Shown here: piece after piece, positions 16,216 to 23,949 of the stretch
Position numbering within the stretch: position 1 is the stretch's first letter
Layout of the letters: each line of letters opens with the position of its first letter
NCBI RefSeq assembly: GCF_018069565.1
Contig: NZ_JAGPNL010000007.1
Location: forward strand, 186,001 to 250,000
Origin: Streptomyces tagetis
Lineage (GTDB): Bacteria; Actinomycetota; Actinomycetes; Streptomycetales; Streptomycetaceae
Length of the DNA stretch: 64,000 nucleotides
Direction of reading: 5' to 3'
Notes under the pieces: model-generated
What the model was told of the DNA's origin: nothing
Database searches by the model: none
The model's input: the letters and a program-made list of their open reading frames with translations, nothing else
Program-made: the position numbers and the translations under genes

Positions 16216-17439
16216 GTGAGCAGCAGCGGCCTCATCTACGCAGTCATCGTCGGGGCCTGGGCCGCCTACTTGGTGCCGATGTGGCTCCGTAGGCAGGACG
16301 AGCTGAACGAGGCCCGTCCGACGGAACGCTTCAGCACCGCCATCCGGCTGCTGTCCGGACGGGCGGGCATGGAGCGCCGGTACGCCAAGGACCGGGCGCG
16401 CTCCGCCGACGAGGCGGAGCCCCCCGCACCGGCTTCCGACGCGCCCGCCCCGGACGCCGGGGCCGGCGCGGTGGACGTCCGGGAGTTCGCCGTGTCCCGG
16501 ACCCTCCGCCGCGACCGGCCCGGCGCCCCGGCGCCCGCCCCGGAACGGCCCGAGCCGGCCGAGGCGGAACCCGCCCCCGTACGGACCGGCCGTCCCGAGC
16601 CCGGCCCGGCACCGGCCCGCCGCCGCGCGCAGCCCGCGGCGCCCTCGGCGCACTCGGCCGCCGAGGTCGCACGCGCCCGGCGCTCGAAGGTGCTCGCACG
16701 CCGTCGGCGCACCACTGTGGTGCTCTTCCTCGCCTTCACCGCCGGCTCGGTCGTCGCGGCCGTGGGCGGACTCGCCTTCCTGTGGGCGCCCGGCGTGCCC
16801 GCGGTACTGCTCAGCGCGTACATCGTCTACCTGCGCACCCAGGAGCGCCGCCGGTTCGCCTTCCAGATGGACCGCCGGCAGGCCGAGGTCGCCGCGCAGC
16901 GGCTGCGCGAACGCGGAGCTCGCCGCCGCACCCCCCTCGACCCGATGGCCTCCGCCGACGCCGCCGAGCCGGACGATCAGCCCGAGGCGGAATCCGACCC
17001 CGGCCTCTCCGCCCTCGCCGCCGACCGGCGGGCCCTGGTGGAGCAGACCGACCACGCCGAGTGGGTCGACCAGCAGCGCGAACGGCAGCGGCGTCCCGGC
17101 CAGGGCGGCGACAGTTGGGACCCCGTCCCGGTGCCCCTGCCCACCTACGTGACCGCGCCGGTCGCCCCCCGTGCCACGCCCGACGTGGACCTCGCCGGGC
17201 CGGACGCCTGGAGCTCGGCCCGCTCCAGCGCCGTACCGCCGGAGCAACGGGACGCGGGCGCGGGCGCCGGGCTCGCCGCGGAGGCCGACCGTCCCGCCTC
17301 CGCCGAGGACCGCCCGGAGGACCCCGGCCGCAGCGGTGCCCGCCGCGCCGCCTCCGCCCGCCGCTCCCGCGAGCGCGGCCGGACCCCCCTCTTCGACCAG
17401 TACGAGGACGGCGACCGGCCCCGCGCGGCCAACGAGTAG
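16216..17439 (+). CDS. sepX: Divisome protein SepX (formerly GlpR)
   Basis: A 407-residue actinobacterial membrane protein. The N terminus (SSSGLIYAVIVGAWAAYLVP, residues 2-21) is one membrane segment. A conserved RRQDELNEARPTERFSTA box follows, then a Pro/Ala/Glu-rich linker (about 75-150) and two closely spaced hydrophobic segments (about 170-215). The C-terminal tail is long, charged and probably disordered. SepX is known in S. venezuelae as a division protein needed for cross-walls and sporulation septa; it was earlier annotated as a gephyrin-like molybdotransferase receptor because of its place next to moeA/glp, as seen here. The GTG at 16216 follows a GAGG site. Only the N-terminal third is strongly conserved-looking. 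Confidence 0.9.
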   Translation: MSSSGLIYAVIVGAWAAYLVPMWLRRQDELNEARPTERFSTAIRLLSGRAGMERRYAKDRARSADEAEPPAPASDAPAPDAGAGAVDVREFAVSRTLRRDRPGAPAPAPERPEPAEAEPAPVRTGRPEPGPAPARRRAQPAAPSAHSAAEVARARRSKVLARRRRTTVVLFLAFTAGSVVAAVGGLAFLWAPGVPAVLLSAYIVYLRTQERRRFAFQMDRRQAEVAAQRLRERGARRRTPLDPMASADAAEPDDQPEAESDPGLSALAADRRALVEQTDHAEWVDQQRERQRRPGQGGDSWDPVPVPLPTYVTAPVAPRATPDVDLAGPDAWSSARSSAVPPEQRDAGAGAGLAAEADRPASAEDRPEDPGRSGARRAASARRSRERGRTPLFDQYEDGDRPRAANE

Positions 17440-17457
17440 CCCCCGGGGAAGTGATTT

Positions 17458-17485
17458 TTGAGCACGCCGCCCGGGGTGCTAAAGT
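17458..17485 (+). promoter_or_regulatory. Promoter of tRNA-Ala
   Basis: TTGAGC (-35) and TAAAGT (-10) are separated by 16 bases. The predicted start lies about 7-8 bases before the tRNA. Both hexamers fit the HrdB (vegetative sigma) pattern. Confidence 0.65.
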
Positions 17486-17499
17486 TTCACTCGTCGCAA

Positions 17500-17573
17500 G
17501 GGCCTGTGGCGCAGTCTGGTAGCGCACCTCGTTCGCATCGAGGGGGTCTGGGGTTCAAATCCCCACAGGTCCA
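17500..17573 (+). tRNA. tRNA-Ala (anticodon CGC)
   Basis: A 74-base cloverleaf. The acceptor stem GGGCCTG pairs with CAGGTCC (one G-U pair), the anticodon stem CCTCG/CGAGG flanks the loop TTCGCAT with anticodon CGC, and the T arm CTGGGGTTCAAATCCCCA contains the GTTCAAAT loop. The discriminator base is A and no CCA is encoded. It reads GCG alanine codons. A lower-GC VanZ-family gene follows, as is typical of integration hot spots, but I found no duplicated tRNA 3' end. Confidence 0.95.
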
Positions 17574-17607
17574 CATACGACGGTTCTTGAGCTTGCTCAG
17601 GGGCAGT

Positions 17608-17649
17608 GACGAGATCCCGTCCGATTGCAAGATCGGACGGGATCTTCGT
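17608..17649 (+). terminator. Strong hairpin downstream of tRNA-Ala
   Basis: A perfect 14-bp stem (AGATCCCGTCCGAT with its complement, 17612-17625 and 17632-17645) around a 6-base loop. It extends further with one bulge through GACG/CGTC and is followed by a T-containing stretch (TCGTCGTTTC). It lies 35 bases after the tRNA. Confidence 0.8.
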
Positions 17650-17938
17650 CGTTTCGGGGGTCGCTCGACGGCTGTTCGGGGTGGCGGCGTGTCAGGTCTG
17701 GCGGGTTGTCGGGCGGGCGAGCGGCCAGAGACCGGCCCATCGGCTTCGCGGCCTCGGTCTCGGCCTGGTTGTGGACCGAGTGGGTGTGGCCGTGGATCTG
17801 ATGCCCCACCTCATCGCGAACTCCCGCAGTCGGACCCTGGCTCTGGAAGCTTGTTGATGCGTGCATGATGAGGCGGGGGTGCCTCAAGGGGGTGTCCCGG
17901 TTTGGGTGTGGTTTTACGTTTGGCGAGCGAAAGACATC
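17650..17938. other. Gene-free interval between the tRNA terminator and the VanZ-family gene
   Basis: About 290 bases with no convincing gene on either strand. Short open frames exist but lack recognisable homology, ribosome sites or Streptomyces codon bias. It may carry the promoter of the VanZ-family gene. Its composition is a little lower in GC than the flanks, consistent with inserted DNA. Confidence 0.5.
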
Positions 17939-19219
17939 ATGATTGAAGCGTCGATCGGGGCCGTGGCGGATCTCGTCCCTGTTTTTCTGGTTGCGGCGGT
18001 TTTGATCGCCGTGCCTGTGGTGCTGTTGGCTCGGGCGAAGAAGTGGCCGGTGGTCGCGGCCACCCTCTGGTCCCTTTCGTTGCTGGGGGTCCTGGCTGTG
18101 ACGCTCCTGCCGGGCGGGATGGGGGACGCCGGAATGGGGGTCGTCTGCTACATCGGGCCCTCGCTCAGGGGAGTTCTGTCCACGACTCAAGGGCAACTGA
18201 ACGTACTGCTCTTCGTCCCCGTCTGTTTCTTCGGAGTCTGCGCATTCCGCCGGCCGACCGCCGTACTCGCGGGTGGCTTGCTGTTGACCGCCGGCGTCGA
18301 GATGCTTCAGGCGCTGTTGTCCATCGGGCGGTCGTGCAGCTACTCCGACCTGGAGGCGAACGCCCTCGGTGTCGTTGCCGGTGTGCTGTGCGGCACCGCC
18401 TGGCTGGCGCTCAGGCGCCATCGCCCGCTGTTCACCTGGCGTGACGTATGGACCGGCGGCCGGTTCCTCGGTGTCGGTGGGGTCGTGATCGGCGCCATTT
18501 TCTGGTTCGGCATCCCTCCTGTGTACGGCGGACCGGAATTCGTCGCGGCCACGAGCGAGCAGGACGCGTGGGCCCGGAGCGCGGCGGCGGAAGTGTACGG
18601 AGAGCAGGCGGAGGTCGTTCGAGTGCGGCAACAGGAAGCGATTCATGGATTTCCCGGAAAGGTTGAGATCGTCACCGACAAGGGGAATCTGACGGCCTTG
18701 TGGCCTCAGCGTAAAATGGAGAGCCTGTTTTCCGTTGACTACGAGGACGACGAGGGTTCTCTGAGTTCCGGGCAATCCAGGTCCGCTGCCGAGGAATTTG
18801 CGGCGCGATGGTATCCGGATGAGACAAAGGGCAGTGAGGTCACCTTTGAGCCTGTTGCGAAGGGCAAGGCTCCGTACGTCCTGAGCTACCGTCGTCACGT
18901 GGACGGCATCATGATGCCCATGCGCCTGGATATCACGGTCACGTCGTCCGGCCGTATCGTGGGAGTGGCGACCCGTCTTGTCGCCGATCCCAAGCTGCCT
19001 GAGCCAGAGCTCGACCAGGCCGCGGCGGAACGTCGGGCAGAGGAGCTTACGGGCCTCAAGGCAGGCAGTCCCGTATTCCTGGTCGCTCAGGAAGTCGACA
19101 GGGAATGGCGTCCTGTCTGGGTCGTCAACATGAGCGGCGAGGGAGAAACAGAGCCTGGGGGCGTCGTCGCCGTACACCTTGACGCCGTGTCAGGGCAGAT
19201 GGTGCAGCGCCAAGACTGA
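17939..19219 (+). CDS. VanZ-family membrane protein with extra C-terminal domain
   Basis: A 426-residue protein (ATG 17939; a GTG at 17861 would add 26 residues). The N-terminal half has about five membrane helices matching the VanZ-like domain: LAVTLLPGG, then a loop with GQLNVLLFVPVCFFG, then SCSYSDLEANALGVVAGVL. VanZ of enterococci gives low-level teicoplanin resistance by an unknown mechanism, and the family is broad. The C-terminal 230 residues are soluble, beginning after a further helix; they contain repeats loosely like PepSY (GKVEIVTDKGNLTALWPQ, MRLDITVTSSGRIVGVATRL) and probably lie outside the membrane. Codon usage is clearly less GC3-biased (ATT, TTT, GAT, AAA) than in the neighbours. 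This suggests acquisition next to the tRNA gene. Confidence 0.75.
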   Translation: MIEASIGAVADLVPVFLVAAVLIAVPVVLLARAKKWPVVAATLWSLSLLGVLAVTLLPGGMGDAGMGVVCYIGPSLRGVLSTTQGQLNVLLFVPVCFFGVCAFRRPTAVLAGGLLLTAGVEMLQALLSIGRSCSYSDLEANALGVVAGVLCGTAWLALRRHRPLFTWRDVWTGGRFLGVGGVVIGAIFWFGIPPVYGGPEFVAATSEQDAWARSAAAEVYGEQAEVVRVRQQEAIHGFPGKVEIVTDKGNLTALWPQRKMESLFSVDYEDDEGSLSSGQSRSAAEEFAARWYPDETKGSEVTFEPVAKGKAPYVLSYRRHVDGIMMPMRLDITVTSSGRIVGVATRLVADPKLPEPELDQAAAERRAEELTGLKAGSPVFLVAQEVDREWRPVWVVNMSGEGETEPGGVVAVHLDAVSGQMVQRQD

Positions 19220-19251
19220 CCGGCCGCCGAGCGGGTCGGGTGGCCGGGCTG

Positions 19252-19476
19252 TCAGCTTGCCAGAGCCACCAGGCCCAGGATCACGAACACGGCTCCCGCG
19301 ATCCCGAACCCGAAGCGCATGTGGTCCGGGCTCTTCCAGGGCGTCCCCCGTCGGGACCTGCGCGTGACCACCACGTCCGGCCAATCCCAGACCCACAGGG
19401 CGACGTTGCGGTAGTCGCGGGCGATCACCAGCAAGCCCCCTCCGATGAGCAGCGCGAGCACCCCGCGAAGAATCAA
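19252..19476 (-). CDS. Small two-helix membrane protein (74 aa)
   Basis: A 74-residue protein with a hydrophobic segment at each end (ILRGVLALLIGGGLLVIA and FGIAGAVFVILGLVALAS) and a basic middle (RRSRRGTPWKSPDH). The start is a TTG at 19476 with an excellent GGGAGGAAAC ribosome site. Hairpin-type small membrane proteins like this are common and mostly uncharacterised. It is convergent with the VanZ-family gene and lies just downstream of the start region shared with no other gene. No function is assigned. Confidence 0.6.
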   Translation of the reverse strand: MILRGVLALLIGGGLLVIARDYRNVALWVWDWPDVVVTRRSRRGTPWKSPDHMRFGFGIAGAVFVILGLVALAS

Positions 19477-19503
19477 GGCCGTTTCCTCCCCCGTCCCGTG
19501 GGG

Positions 19504-20436
19504 TCAGGACCGTTCTCGCGCCATCGTCTCGGTGGGGGTGTGGGACGGACGGGGCACGGTGAATGTTCTGGTGAGCTGGGCGTGGAAGGGCTCCGTGCAG
19601 GGGTGGGGGGCGTGGCGGGAGGTGATGGTGTAGATGCCCCGGGTCGGGGGATCGACCAGCCCCACTGTGGTGACGTCGGTGCGCAGCGCGCACGTCAGCA
19701 CCCCGGGGATCAGCGCGATGGCGTGACCGGTCGCCACCAGGGCCAGTTTGCCGGGCAGGTCGGCCGCCGTGAGGTCGATGCGGGCGTCGACCCCGGCGCG
19801 GGCGGCGTGCCGGCGCAGGAGCGCCGCCGAGCCGTCGTTGTCCTCGACCCAGGTCTGGTCGGCCAGCGCCTCGATGCGCACCGGGCCGCGCCCGGCCGGC
19901 GGGTGGCCGACGGGCAGGACGACGACCATCTCGTCCAGGCCGACGAACCGCCGGTCGACGTGCGGGTCATGGGGCAGCCCCGGCGGCGCGTCGGTGACCA
20001 CGGCGATGTCGAGGTCACCGGCGATCACGCGCCGGTGCAACTGCGCGCTCAGGCCGGGGACCAGGCTCCACCGCATGGACCCCGCCCGCTCCAGCAGGCC
20101 CCGGATGGCCTCGGGGACGATCCCGGAGGCCAGCGAGGGGGTGGCGCCGACCGCCAGCGGCCGACCGGCCGACCCGTCGTGGACGTCTCGTGCGGCGCGT
20201 ACCGCGCGGTCGGCCTCGTTGAGCGTGGTCAGGGCATGGCGCCGGAACGCCTCCCCGGCGGCGGTCGGGCGTACGCCGCGCGCGTGGCGGTCCACCAGGG
20301 GAACGCCGATCTGCCGCTCCAGCCCGGCGATCTGCCGGGAGACGGCCGACTGGGTGTGGTTCAGCTCGGTGGCCGCCGCCGACAGCGACCCGAGGCGGCA
20401 CACGGTCACGAAGGTCCGCCACACGGTCAGTTCCAT
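19504..20436 (-). CDS. LysR family transcriptional regulator
   Basis: A 310-residue LysR-type regulator. The N-terminal winged helix (residues 1-60, MELTVWRTFVTVCRLGSLS then ATELNHTQSAVSRQIAGLER) is canonical, and an effector-binding domain (about 90-295) follows with a typical two-lobed pattern. It is divergent from an oxidoreductase/NTF2 fusion gene, with 95 bases between starts. That gap contains a 7-bp inverted repeat that is a likely operator, so it probably controls the fusion gene and itself. The ATG at 20436 gives the standard LysR N terminus; the open frame continues upstream but without family features. Confidence 0.92.
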   Translation of the reverse strand: MELTVWRTFVTVCRLGSLSAAATELNHTQSAVSRQIAGLERQIGVPLVDRHARGVRPTAAGEAFRRHALTTLNEADRAVRAARDVHDGSAGRPLAVGATPSLASGIVPEAIRGLLERAGSMRWSLVPGLSAQLHRRVIAGDLDIAVVTDAPPGLPHDPHVDRRFVGLDEMVVVLPVGHPPAGRGPVRIEALADQTWVEDNDGSAALLRRHAARAGVDARIDLTAADLPGKLALVATGHAIALIPGVLTCALRTDVTTVGLVDPPTRGIYTITSRHAPHPCTEPFHAQLTRTFTVPRPSHTPTETMARERS

Positions 20437-20467
20437 GGCTCCAGTATGGGCGGGTGGTATGCGGGGA

Positions 20468-20486
20468 TCGCAGGGCCGGCCTGCGA
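20468..20486. promoter_or_regulatory. Palindromic operator candidate between lysR-type gene and oxidoreductase fusion
   Basis: TCGCAGG and its exact complement CCTGCGA flank five bases (GCCGG). The site fits a dyad of LysR type (long interrupted palindrome beginning T and ending A). Further partial half-sites (TTGCGC, TCGCAG) lie just downstream, towards the oxidoreductase gene. Confidence 0.6.
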
Positions 20487-20531
20487 AACTTGCGCTTGTC
20501 GCAGCCCTCGGGACGCGCCACCGTGGCGGGT

Positions 20532-21701
20532 ATGACCCCACCTCACACGCCGCACACCCTCGCCGTCCTCGGCCTGGGGCGCATGGGCGCCGCGCTCGCC
20601 TCCCGACTCGCCGCCCAGGGCTGGGACGTGGTCGGCTGGACTCGCTCCGGACGCGCCTCGGCGGCCCTCACGGTGACCGGCGATCCGGGCGCCGCCGTGG
20701 CCAAGGCCGACCTCGTGCTCCTGTCGCTCTTCGACGGAGCCGCCTGCCGGCAGGTCCTCGACGCGGTCCGCGGCTCGCTGCGTACGGACACGGTCGTGCT
20801 GAACACGAGCACGATCGCCCCCGCCGAGGCGGCGCGACTGGCCCGGCGAATCGGCCCGTCCTATGTCCACGCGCCCGTGCTCGGCTCCGTGCCGGCCGCC
20901 ACCGCCGGCACCCTGCGGATTCTCGCCGCCACCGGGCAGGACACGCTCGACCGGGTCCGGCCGGTGCTGGAGGCGCTCGGCACCGTGCGACGCGTCGACG
21001 ACGCCTCCACCGCCGCCGCGCTCAAGCTGGTCGCCAACCACAGCCTCGCCGGGGCCGTTCTCGCGGTGCGCGACTCACTGCGGCAGGCCGACGCGCTGGG
21101 CCTGCCGCGTGCCGAGGTGCTGGACGTTCTCGAACTCGGGCAACCGGGCGGGCTGGTGGCCCGTAAACGTCCCTTCCTCACCGACCCGCCGTCCGCCGGG
21201 GCGGCCGAATTCACCCTCGGCGCGCTGGCCAAGGACATGGCGCTGCTGGCCGCCGCGTCGAACACGCCCTTGCGCGGCGCGGCCGGTCTGGGCGACACCC
21301 CCGCCGGTCCGGAGGCCGACATCGCCGTCGCCGCCACCGTCCCCGGCGTCGAGGACGCCGTGCTCGAACCGCTCCACGCGTACGTCCGGGGACACGCCAC
21401 CGGTGACCCCGCCCACTTCCGTGACGCGTTCCTGCCCACCGCGCACATCGAGGGAGTGCGCGAGGGCGCGTTCGTCTCGTGGCGCCTGGACGAGTACTGC
21501 GCTCTCTTCACCGGCCGGCCGGCCGCGGACGAACCGGCCCGCTCCCGCCGCGTCGACGCCGTCGACGTCCACGGCACCGTCGCCACCGCGACCATGACCC
21601 TCTCGCACGGGGCGGACACGTTCACCGACCTCTTCCTGCTGGCCCGCGCCGGTGACGGCTGCTGGCGCATCGCCAACAAGGCTTATCACCGCCATTCCTG
21701 A
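20532..21701 (+). CDS. 6-phosphogluconate-dehydrogenase-like NAD(P) oxidoreductase fused to an NTF2-like domain
   Basis: A 389-residue two-domain protein. Residues about 8-280 form a beta-hydroxyacid/imine-reductase-like fold: the Rossmann motif VLGLGRMGAALASRLA, the NTSTIAPAEAARLAR strand, and a helical domain with KLVANHSLAGAV, where Lys and Asn would be catalytic in hydroxyisobutyrate dehydrogenases. Residues about 285-389 (from LEPLHAYVRGHATGD to GCWRIANKAYH) match the NTF2/SnoaL-like superfamily, lumazine-binding-2 type. Stand-alone proteins of both types are common; the fusion is unusual. Imine reduction or hydroxyacid oxidation are possible activities. The divergent LysR regulator probably controls it. 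Start ATG 20532. Confidence 0.85.
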   Translation: MTPPHTPHTLAVLGLGRMGAALASRLAAQGWDVVGWTRSGRASAALTVTGDPGAAVAKADLVLLSLFDGAACRQVLDAVRGSLRTDTVVLNTSTIAPAEAARLARRIGPSYVHAPVLGSVPAATAGTLRILAATGQDTLDRVRPVLEALGTVRRVDDASTAAALKLVANHSLAGAVLAVRDSLRQADALGLPRAEVLDVLELGQPGGLVARKRPFLTDPPSAGAAEFTLGALAKDMALLAAASNTPLRGAAGLGDTPAGPEADIAVAATVPGVEDAVLEPLHAYVRGHATGDPAHFRDAFLPTAHIEGVREGAFVSWRLDEYCALFTGRPAADEPARSRRVDAVDVHGTVATATMTLSHGADTFTDLFLLARAGDGCWRIANKAYHRHS

Positions 21702-21799
21702 GGGCACTGGGGAAGGATCGTTCCGGCGCCGCTCGGAGACGGGCGGTGTCAGTGGTCTCTGTCAGGATGCGGTGATCGGCGACGTGAACGGGAGAGACC

Positions 21800-22207
21800 A
21801 TGGGCACTTGGGACGTCGGACCCTTCGACAACGACACCGCGGCGGACTTCTGCGGCGGCCTCGACGACGCGGCGGCGGAGGAGCGGGAGGGCCTGGTCCG
21901 CGCCGCCTTCACCTCCGTGATCGACACCGAGGGCTACCTCGACGCGTGTGAGGCCGAGGCGGCCGTGGCCGCTGCCGCCCTCGTCGCCGCGCAGTGCCCC
22001 GGGGGAGACCCCGCGTACTCGGCCTATGCGCCCGGGGAGCCTCTGCCCGACCTCACCGGTCTGCGTGAGCCTGCCGTGCGAGCCGTCGACCGCGTCGTCA
22101 CCGAGCCGTCCGAACTGCTGGAGCTGTGGGAGGAGTCGGACGCCGCGCCCTGGCACGCGGTGATACGGGGCCTGCGGAGCGCGCTGCTGAGTTCCGCGAC
22201 CGGGTGA
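21800..22207 (+). CDS. DUF4259 domain-containing protein
   Basis: A 135-residue protein beginning MGTWDVGPFDNDTAADFC, the hallmark of DUF4259. The rest is helical and acidic (EEREGLVRAAFTSVIDTEGY, LEAEAAVAAAALVAAQ-like), with VTEPSELLELWEESD near the end. It is cytosolic, with no cofactor motif. The family is widespread in Streptomyces and in polymorphic-toxin immunity contexts, but no toxin gene lies next to it here. The ribosome site GGGAGAG is good. The function is unknown. Confidence 0.85.
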   Translation: MGTWDVGPFDNDTAADFCGGLDDAAAEEREGLVRAAFTSVIDTEGYLDACEAEAAVAAAALVAAQCPGGDPAYSAYAPGEPLPDLTGLREPAVRAVDRVVTEPSELLELWEESDAAPWHAVIRGLRSALLSSATG

Positions 22208-22248
22208 TCCGGGCCGCTCCCTGACCACCGCCGACCACGGCCGCGTCG

Positions 22249-22272
22249 CCGTTTTGCCGGAACGGCAAACGG
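22249..22272 (+). terminator. Hairpin downstream of the DUF4259 gene
   Basis: CCGTTTTGCC and GGCAAACGG pair around a GGAAC loop with one bulged T, followed by GGGTCGTCTTTCC. It lies about 40 bases after the stop codon. Confidence 0.45.
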
Positions 22273-22378
22273 GGTCGTCTTTCCGGGGCCGCCTTCCGCA
22301 GGATCGGTGTCGAGCCGCGGGGACGGTGGAAGAGAGCCGTTCCGAGGCGCGGCAGACCGACGGTCCGGGAGGGCACGC

Positions 22379-23359
22379 ATGACGCAGCAGGTCACGGAGA
22401 TCACACACCGGTCGGTGTCCACGCCGGCGGGCCGGACCCACCTCGTGGAGCAGGGGACGGGGCCGCTGGTCCTGCTCGTGCACGGCTTCCCGGAATCCTG
22501 GTACTCCTGGCGCCGCCAACTGCCGGCCCTCGCGGCGGCGGGGTACCGGGCGGTCGCCGTCGACGTCCGCGGCTACGGCCGCTCCTCCAGGCCGGCCGAG
22601 GTGGACGCGTACCGGATGCTCGCCCTGGTGGAGGACAACGTCGCGGTCGTGCGCGCCCTCGGCGAGGAGTCCGCGGTGATCGTCGGCCACGACTGGGGCG
22701 CGACCATCGCCGCGACCTCCGCCCTGCTCAGGCCGGAGGTCTTCCGGGCGGTGGGGCTGCTCAGCGTGCCGTACACCCCGCGCGGCGGGCCCCGCCCCGG
22801 CGACGTCTTCGCCCGGATGGGCGGGGACGAGGAGTTCTACGTCGCGTACTTCCAGGAGCCGGGCCGCGCCGAGGCCGAGATCGAACCCGATGTGCGCGGC
22901 TGGCTCGCGGGCTTCTACGCGGCCTTCTCCGCCGACACCATGCCCGCGCCCGGCGTTCCCGACCCGCACTTCGTCGGCCGGGGCGGGACGCTGCGGGACC
23001 GGTTCCCCGCCGGACGGCTGCCCGGCTGGCTCGGCGAGCGGGACCTCGACGTCTACGCCGGGGAGTTCGAACGGACCGGCCTGACCGGGGCGCTCAACCG
23101 CTACCGGAACATGGACCGTGACTGGGAGGACCTCGCCGCCTTCGACGGCGCCCCCCTCACCCAGCCGTCCCTGTTCGTCGGCGGCGGCCAGGACGCGTCC
23201 ACGACGTGGCTGGCCGACGCGATCGAGGCGTACCCCGTCACCCTGCCGGGCCTGGTCACCTCCCGCGTCCTCGACGGCTGCGGCCACTGGGTCCAGCAGG
23301 AGCGCCCCGACGAGGTCAACCGCCTGCTGACCGACTGGCTCGCCGCGCTGCCCGCCTGA
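22379..23359 (+). CDS. Alpha/beta hydrolase, epoxide-hydrolase-like
   Basis: A 326-residue alpha/beta-fold enzyme. The oxyanion motif HGFPESWYSW (residues 35-44) and the nucleophile elbow VGHDWGA, with Asp105, are those of soluble epoxide hydrolases and haloalkane-type enzymes. The cap-domain region (about 150-240) is present, and CGHWVQQERPDEV supplies the catalytic His near the C terminus. It would open epoxides to diols; fluoroacetate dehalogenase activity is an alternative for this motif set. GGGAGGGCACGC precedes the ATG. It appears to be a single-gene unit. Confidence 0.88.
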   Translation: MTQQVTEITHRSVSTPAGRTHLVEQGTGPLVLLVHGFPESWYSWRRQLPALAAAGYRAVAVDVRGYGRSSRPAEVDAYRMLALVEDNVAVVRALGEESAVIVGHDWGATIAATSALLRPEVFRAVGLLSVPYTPRGGPRPGDVFARMGGDEEFYVAYFQEPGRAEAEIEPDVRGWLAGFYAAFSADTMPAPGVPDPHFVGRGGTLRDRFPAGRLPGWLGERDLDVYAGEFERTGLTGALNRYRNMDRDWEDLAAFDGAPLTQPSLFVGGGQDASTTWLADAIEAYPVTLPGLVTSRVLDGCGHWVQQERPDEVNRLLTDWLAALPA

Positions 23360-23396
23360 CGCCCCCGGGTGACGGGGGCCGCGTCCGGCTCACGGG

Positions 23397-23882
23397 TCAG
23401 GGGCGGGGGAGGGGCTTGGCGTAGCAGAGGCTCTCCTCGTGGTGGCGGTAGTAGCCGAACTTCTCGCAGGGGGCGTAGCCGCTGGAGGCGTACAGGGCGA
23501 CCGCCTCCGGCTGCTTCGTGCCGGTCTCCAGGACCATGCGGACGCGGCCCGCCGCGCGCGCGTCCTCCTCCAGGAGGGCCAGGATGCGGCGGGCGAGGCC
23601 GCGTCCGCGCATCTGCTCGATCACGAACATCCGCTTCAGTTCCGCGTCCCCGTCGCGGTTGCCCTCGTCGTTGGCGTCCTGGCGGCGCCAGCCGCCGGAG
23701 GCGACCGGGACGCCTTTGTCGTCGTAGGCGATGAGGTAGAGCCCGTTCGGCGGGGTGAAGTCCGACGGGCTCAGGTGGGTGGCGTCGCCGCCGTCGCCAT
23801 AGCGCACGTCGTACTCGGTCTGGACCTCGTCGTTGAGCTTCAGCGCGTCGGGGTGGTCGAAGGGGACCGGGCGGATGTCCAT
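23397..23882 (-). CDS. GNAT family N-acetyltransferase
   Basis: A 161-residue acetyltransferase. The acetyl-CoA loop MRGRGLARRILALLEE (about residues 95-110) follows the strand ELKRMFVIEQ, and GYAPCEKFGYYRHH lies near the end. The start ATG 23882 is preceded by GGAAGG. The N-terminal MDIRPVPFDHPDALKLN begins the fold directly, so no domain is missing. It is divergent from the exonuclease III gene, 67 bases between starts. The acetylated substrate is unknown. Confidence 0.88.
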   Translation of the reverse strand: MDIRPVPFDHPDALKLNDEVQTEYDVRYGDGGDATHLSPSDFTPPNGLYLIAYDDKGVPVASGGWRRQDANDEGNRDGDAELKRMFVIEQMRGRGLARRILALLEEDARAAGRVRMVLETGTKQPEAVALYASSGYAPCEKFGYYRHHEESLCYAKPLPRP

Positions 23883-23949
23883 GCTGCCTTCCGTGGGTCG
23901 ATGCGATCCCGGAGCGGGACCCCGTCCAGTGTGCCGGTATCGTGCCGGG

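Noticed and set aside
17690..17860. Short frames after the tRNA as an integrase remnant
   Set aside because: A few residues looked suggestive, but no catalytic Arg/His/Tyr motif could be found; not supported.
17597..19177. A 526-codon minus-strand frame opposite the VanZ-family gene
   Set aside because: No domains, composition unlike a protein, and the plus-strand frame has a VanZ domain and membrane helices.
17574..19500. Duplicate of the tRNA-Ala 3' end (att site) downstream of the tRNA
   Set aside because: I looked for the T-arm/acceptor sequence again in this interval and did not see it, nor any integrase gene.
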